Of a DNA stretch of 64,000 nt, positions 62,158 to 64,000 are shown piece after piece. Source of the DNA: Salminus brasiliensis (taxonomy: Eukaryota; Chordata; Actinopteri; Characiformes; Bryconidae); the NCBI RefSeq assembly GCF_030463535.1, contig NC_132894.1, positions 11,861,933-11,925,932 on the forward strand, given 5' to 3'. A program made the translations under genes and the position numbers. The notes under the pieces were generated by a model. That model worked only from the letters and a program-made list of their open reading frames with translations. It had not been told where the DNA came from and searched no databases. Each line of letters starts with the position of its first letter. The first letter of the stretch is position 1.

Positions 62158-62445
62158 GATATTTAGCCTGCTATTCTGATACTGAGAAAAAAAACACCAG
62201 TTGTTGTTGCAGCAAAAACCTACCTACTAGCATTTTGAGGGATTTTGGCCTTTTTTTGCATGAAATATATTATAGTATAAAGTATAAATATAGTATAAAA
62301 TATTTTGCTTAGTTTATTTACATTTACATTTAAGGCATTCAGCAGACGCTCTTATCCAGAGCGACTTACAAAAGTGCTTCACTGTTTATTTAGAAAATAT
62401 CCTTAGTAGTTAGTTTGTATCGGCTAGGATCCAAAAGATACGTCT
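62158..62445. repeat. Local duplication, copy 2
   Basis: Same sequence as copy 1 apart from about 35 extra bases of ATAGTATAAA-type repeat near 62268-62300 and scattered changes. It continues into the LINE fragment at 62325-62840. Confidence 0.85.
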
Positions 62446-62840
62446 AAGCTTAGATGCTACTAAAAACAAAAGCCAGTATGAAGACCACAACACTTGAAGA
62501 CATTGAGCGACTCTGCTGTTCGGACACCCAGGGGGAAGTTCATTCCACCACTTCGGAGCCAGGACACAAAAAAGTCTGGATGCTTGTCTTCCATGGATCT
62601 TAAAGGATGGTGGGTTAAGCCGAGACGCACTTGAAGCTGAAAGGGCTCTTGGCACAGACTCTTGGTACAAAACCAGGTTTTGACCATTGTCATCAAGTAT
62701 GGAGGGGAGCCGTACTTTGTTCATTTTTTGGCCTTGTAGGCCAGCATCAGGGTTTTGAATCTGATGTGGACAGCAGCTACAGGAAGCCAGTAAAGAGAAT
62801 GCAGTAGAGGAGTGACATGGCTGAAATGTATGTCTTCAGA
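62325..62840 (-). mobile_element. L2-type LINE 3' end with ORF2 C-terminus remnant
   Basis: On the minus strand the translation shows ...LAPKWWNELPPG... and GRQASRLFCVLAP, the pattern of the C-terminal part of L2/CR1-type reverse-transcriptase proteins (G.RSFSV.AP..WN.LP). A frameshift splits the frame. The 3' end is the tail shared with the SINEs. Confidence 0.75.
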
Positions 62841-63329
62841 GTTGACTAGGTAGCAAACAAGAAGACTCTGTATAAGTACAGAATGTACTGAGATGTTAGC
62901 CTAAATGCTAGCCTACTTGGTATCGAGTCAAACAACGGCAGTAGAGTCACCCATAGCTTCTTTGGCTTCAGGCCGGCAGTGTCTATTGCAGCCACCAGAT
63001 GGCAGCAAACACTAAGCGATCGTCATCATTTCCTGTCTCTAGTTCTTGCTGTCAACCAAACATTTGTTTTAACTTGGCTTTGACTGATATGGTTACCTTA
63101 TACCTTAAGGGTAAACACTGTGACATGTTTATCAGTAAATGCTGCCCTTCGTAGTCTCTTAGAACTTCAAAGCTAACGCACTGCAATGCTAAGCTACACG
63201 ATTGGAAGTTGGTCAAATGTACAGCTGGTTTATATTTGCCCTGTAAGGCACATGGGCTTAGCTGTTGCAGCAGAGAGATGGAAACATGTTCCCAATTATC
63301 TCTGTGACACAGTCTCCTGCCTTCACCTC

Positions 63330-63349
63330 AAAAAAAAAAAAAAAAAAAA
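63330..63349. repeat. Poly-A tract
   Basis: About 20 A residues with no clear SINE or LINE body on its 5' side. Confidence 0.8.
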
Positions 63350-64000
63350 ACGGAGAGGGGGAAAACGTTATAGTTAACAGGATTTCACCGCTTCCTGAAG
63401 CAGGCCTGGAAAATATTGATACCTCTAAATGACTCCAATGTATTATTAAAGGGCATTACCGATTCGATTTCCACGGCCTCAACAGGGCTATCAGGCCACA
63501 GTGATTCATCTGGTCGGTTCGGTGGGGAGATGCAGGCCAAAATGACTGTATTTTCAGGCCATTGTAAGTGCCTCAAATTGCACCGGCTAATTTGACACAG
63601 CAGATCTTCTTGGAGATTTTACAAGCCCAGGGAACAAGAGTGTGGTCCATTAGCAGCCAATGTGCTCCATGCACTCGCAGACTTGTTTTCTGGGCTTTGA
63701 AAATGGAGATATTTTTGTGCATTTGCTTTCTTAGCAGCTGAATTTGGGATACATGTGAATAAATACATTTTAGAGCTTTCACAGGTCATGCTGACTTTTG
63801 AATACAGCTACGAATAGCTGTAGGTTTATGACTTTGGTAAAGATGGAGGTTTGACTGCTCCATTTTTAAAGAAATGTATCTCTGAAAAAATGGCCCCTTG
63901 GGTTTAATTACCAAATGTAGTTGAAAGTTGAGATCAGCTAAACTAGACACACCAACTACTGCTAACCATCCATCCATACATTGATCTCTTCTTTCTGGTC

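Larger units (their letters stand above)
56061..64000. other. Region upstream of camk4 without recognised genes
   Basis: No exon was recognised on either strand. It contains a tRNA-derived SINE, the AT palindrome, AT-rich trinucleotide tracts, the 195-bp satellite, two TA arrays, a local duplication and a LINE 3' end. The last ~550 bases (63440-64000) are non-repetitive by eye and unexplained. Confidence 0.6.

Noticed and set aside
62410-62724. Minus-strand 104-aa frame as a host gene
   Set aside because: The LAPKWWNELPPG pattern and the following tail identify it as the C-terminal end of a LINE protein, frameshifted.

Overview
This window is vertebrate nuclear DNA, almost certainly from a teleost fish and probably from an ostariophysan (characin or catfish-like) genome. 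Three multi-exon genes with GT-AG introns can be rebuilt completely. Most of the rest is intron and intergenic DNA full of repeats: Tc1-like relics, foldback MITEs, hAT-type MITEs, an L2-type LINE 3' end with tRNA-derived SINEs sharing its tail, a probable solo LTR, and many AT-rich microsatellites. The lineage call rests on this repeat set and on the proteins, so it is inference rather than a species identification.

Layout. Bases 1-3180 are non-coding and may include the 3' UTR of a gene lying to the left. Bases 3487-16704 (+) hold an 11-exon SLC1-family excitatory amino acid transporter of 566 aa, closest by eye to EAAT5. Its 3' UTR probably ends just past an AATAAA at 17159. Bases 24772-18540 (-) hold elavl1 (HuR), with seven coding exons giving a 364-aa form with an N-terminal extension or about 324 aa from an internal Met. 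It is convergent with the transporter, and a CpG-rich promoter region lies at about 24.6-24.95 kb. Bases 55346-30867 (-) hold camk4, with 11 coding exons and 470 aa. Its kinase core and calmodulin-binding segment are conserved, but its tail is proline-rich rather than glutamate-rich. Bases 56.3-64 kb show no gene and are dominated by satellites, AT tracts and a LINE fragment.

The three genes do not form an operon-like unit. They are a glutamate transporter, an mRNA-stabilising RNA-binding protein and a Ca2+/calmodulin-dependent nuclear kinase. All can act in neurons, but the sequence gives no evidence that their proximity is functional.

The most unusual structure is in camk4 intron 1. A 149-bp minisatellite segment occurs twice and the copies appear identical. 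Between them lies a 185-bp block whose second copy, differing at one visible base, sits about 1.3 kb downstream. Other notable items are a 94-bp perfect AT-rich palindrome (57236-57329), a 195-bp satellite (59.2-60.3 kb), and a foldback-MITE arm amplified into a minisatellite (45.4-46.2 kb). I found no gene system that I can call undescribed.
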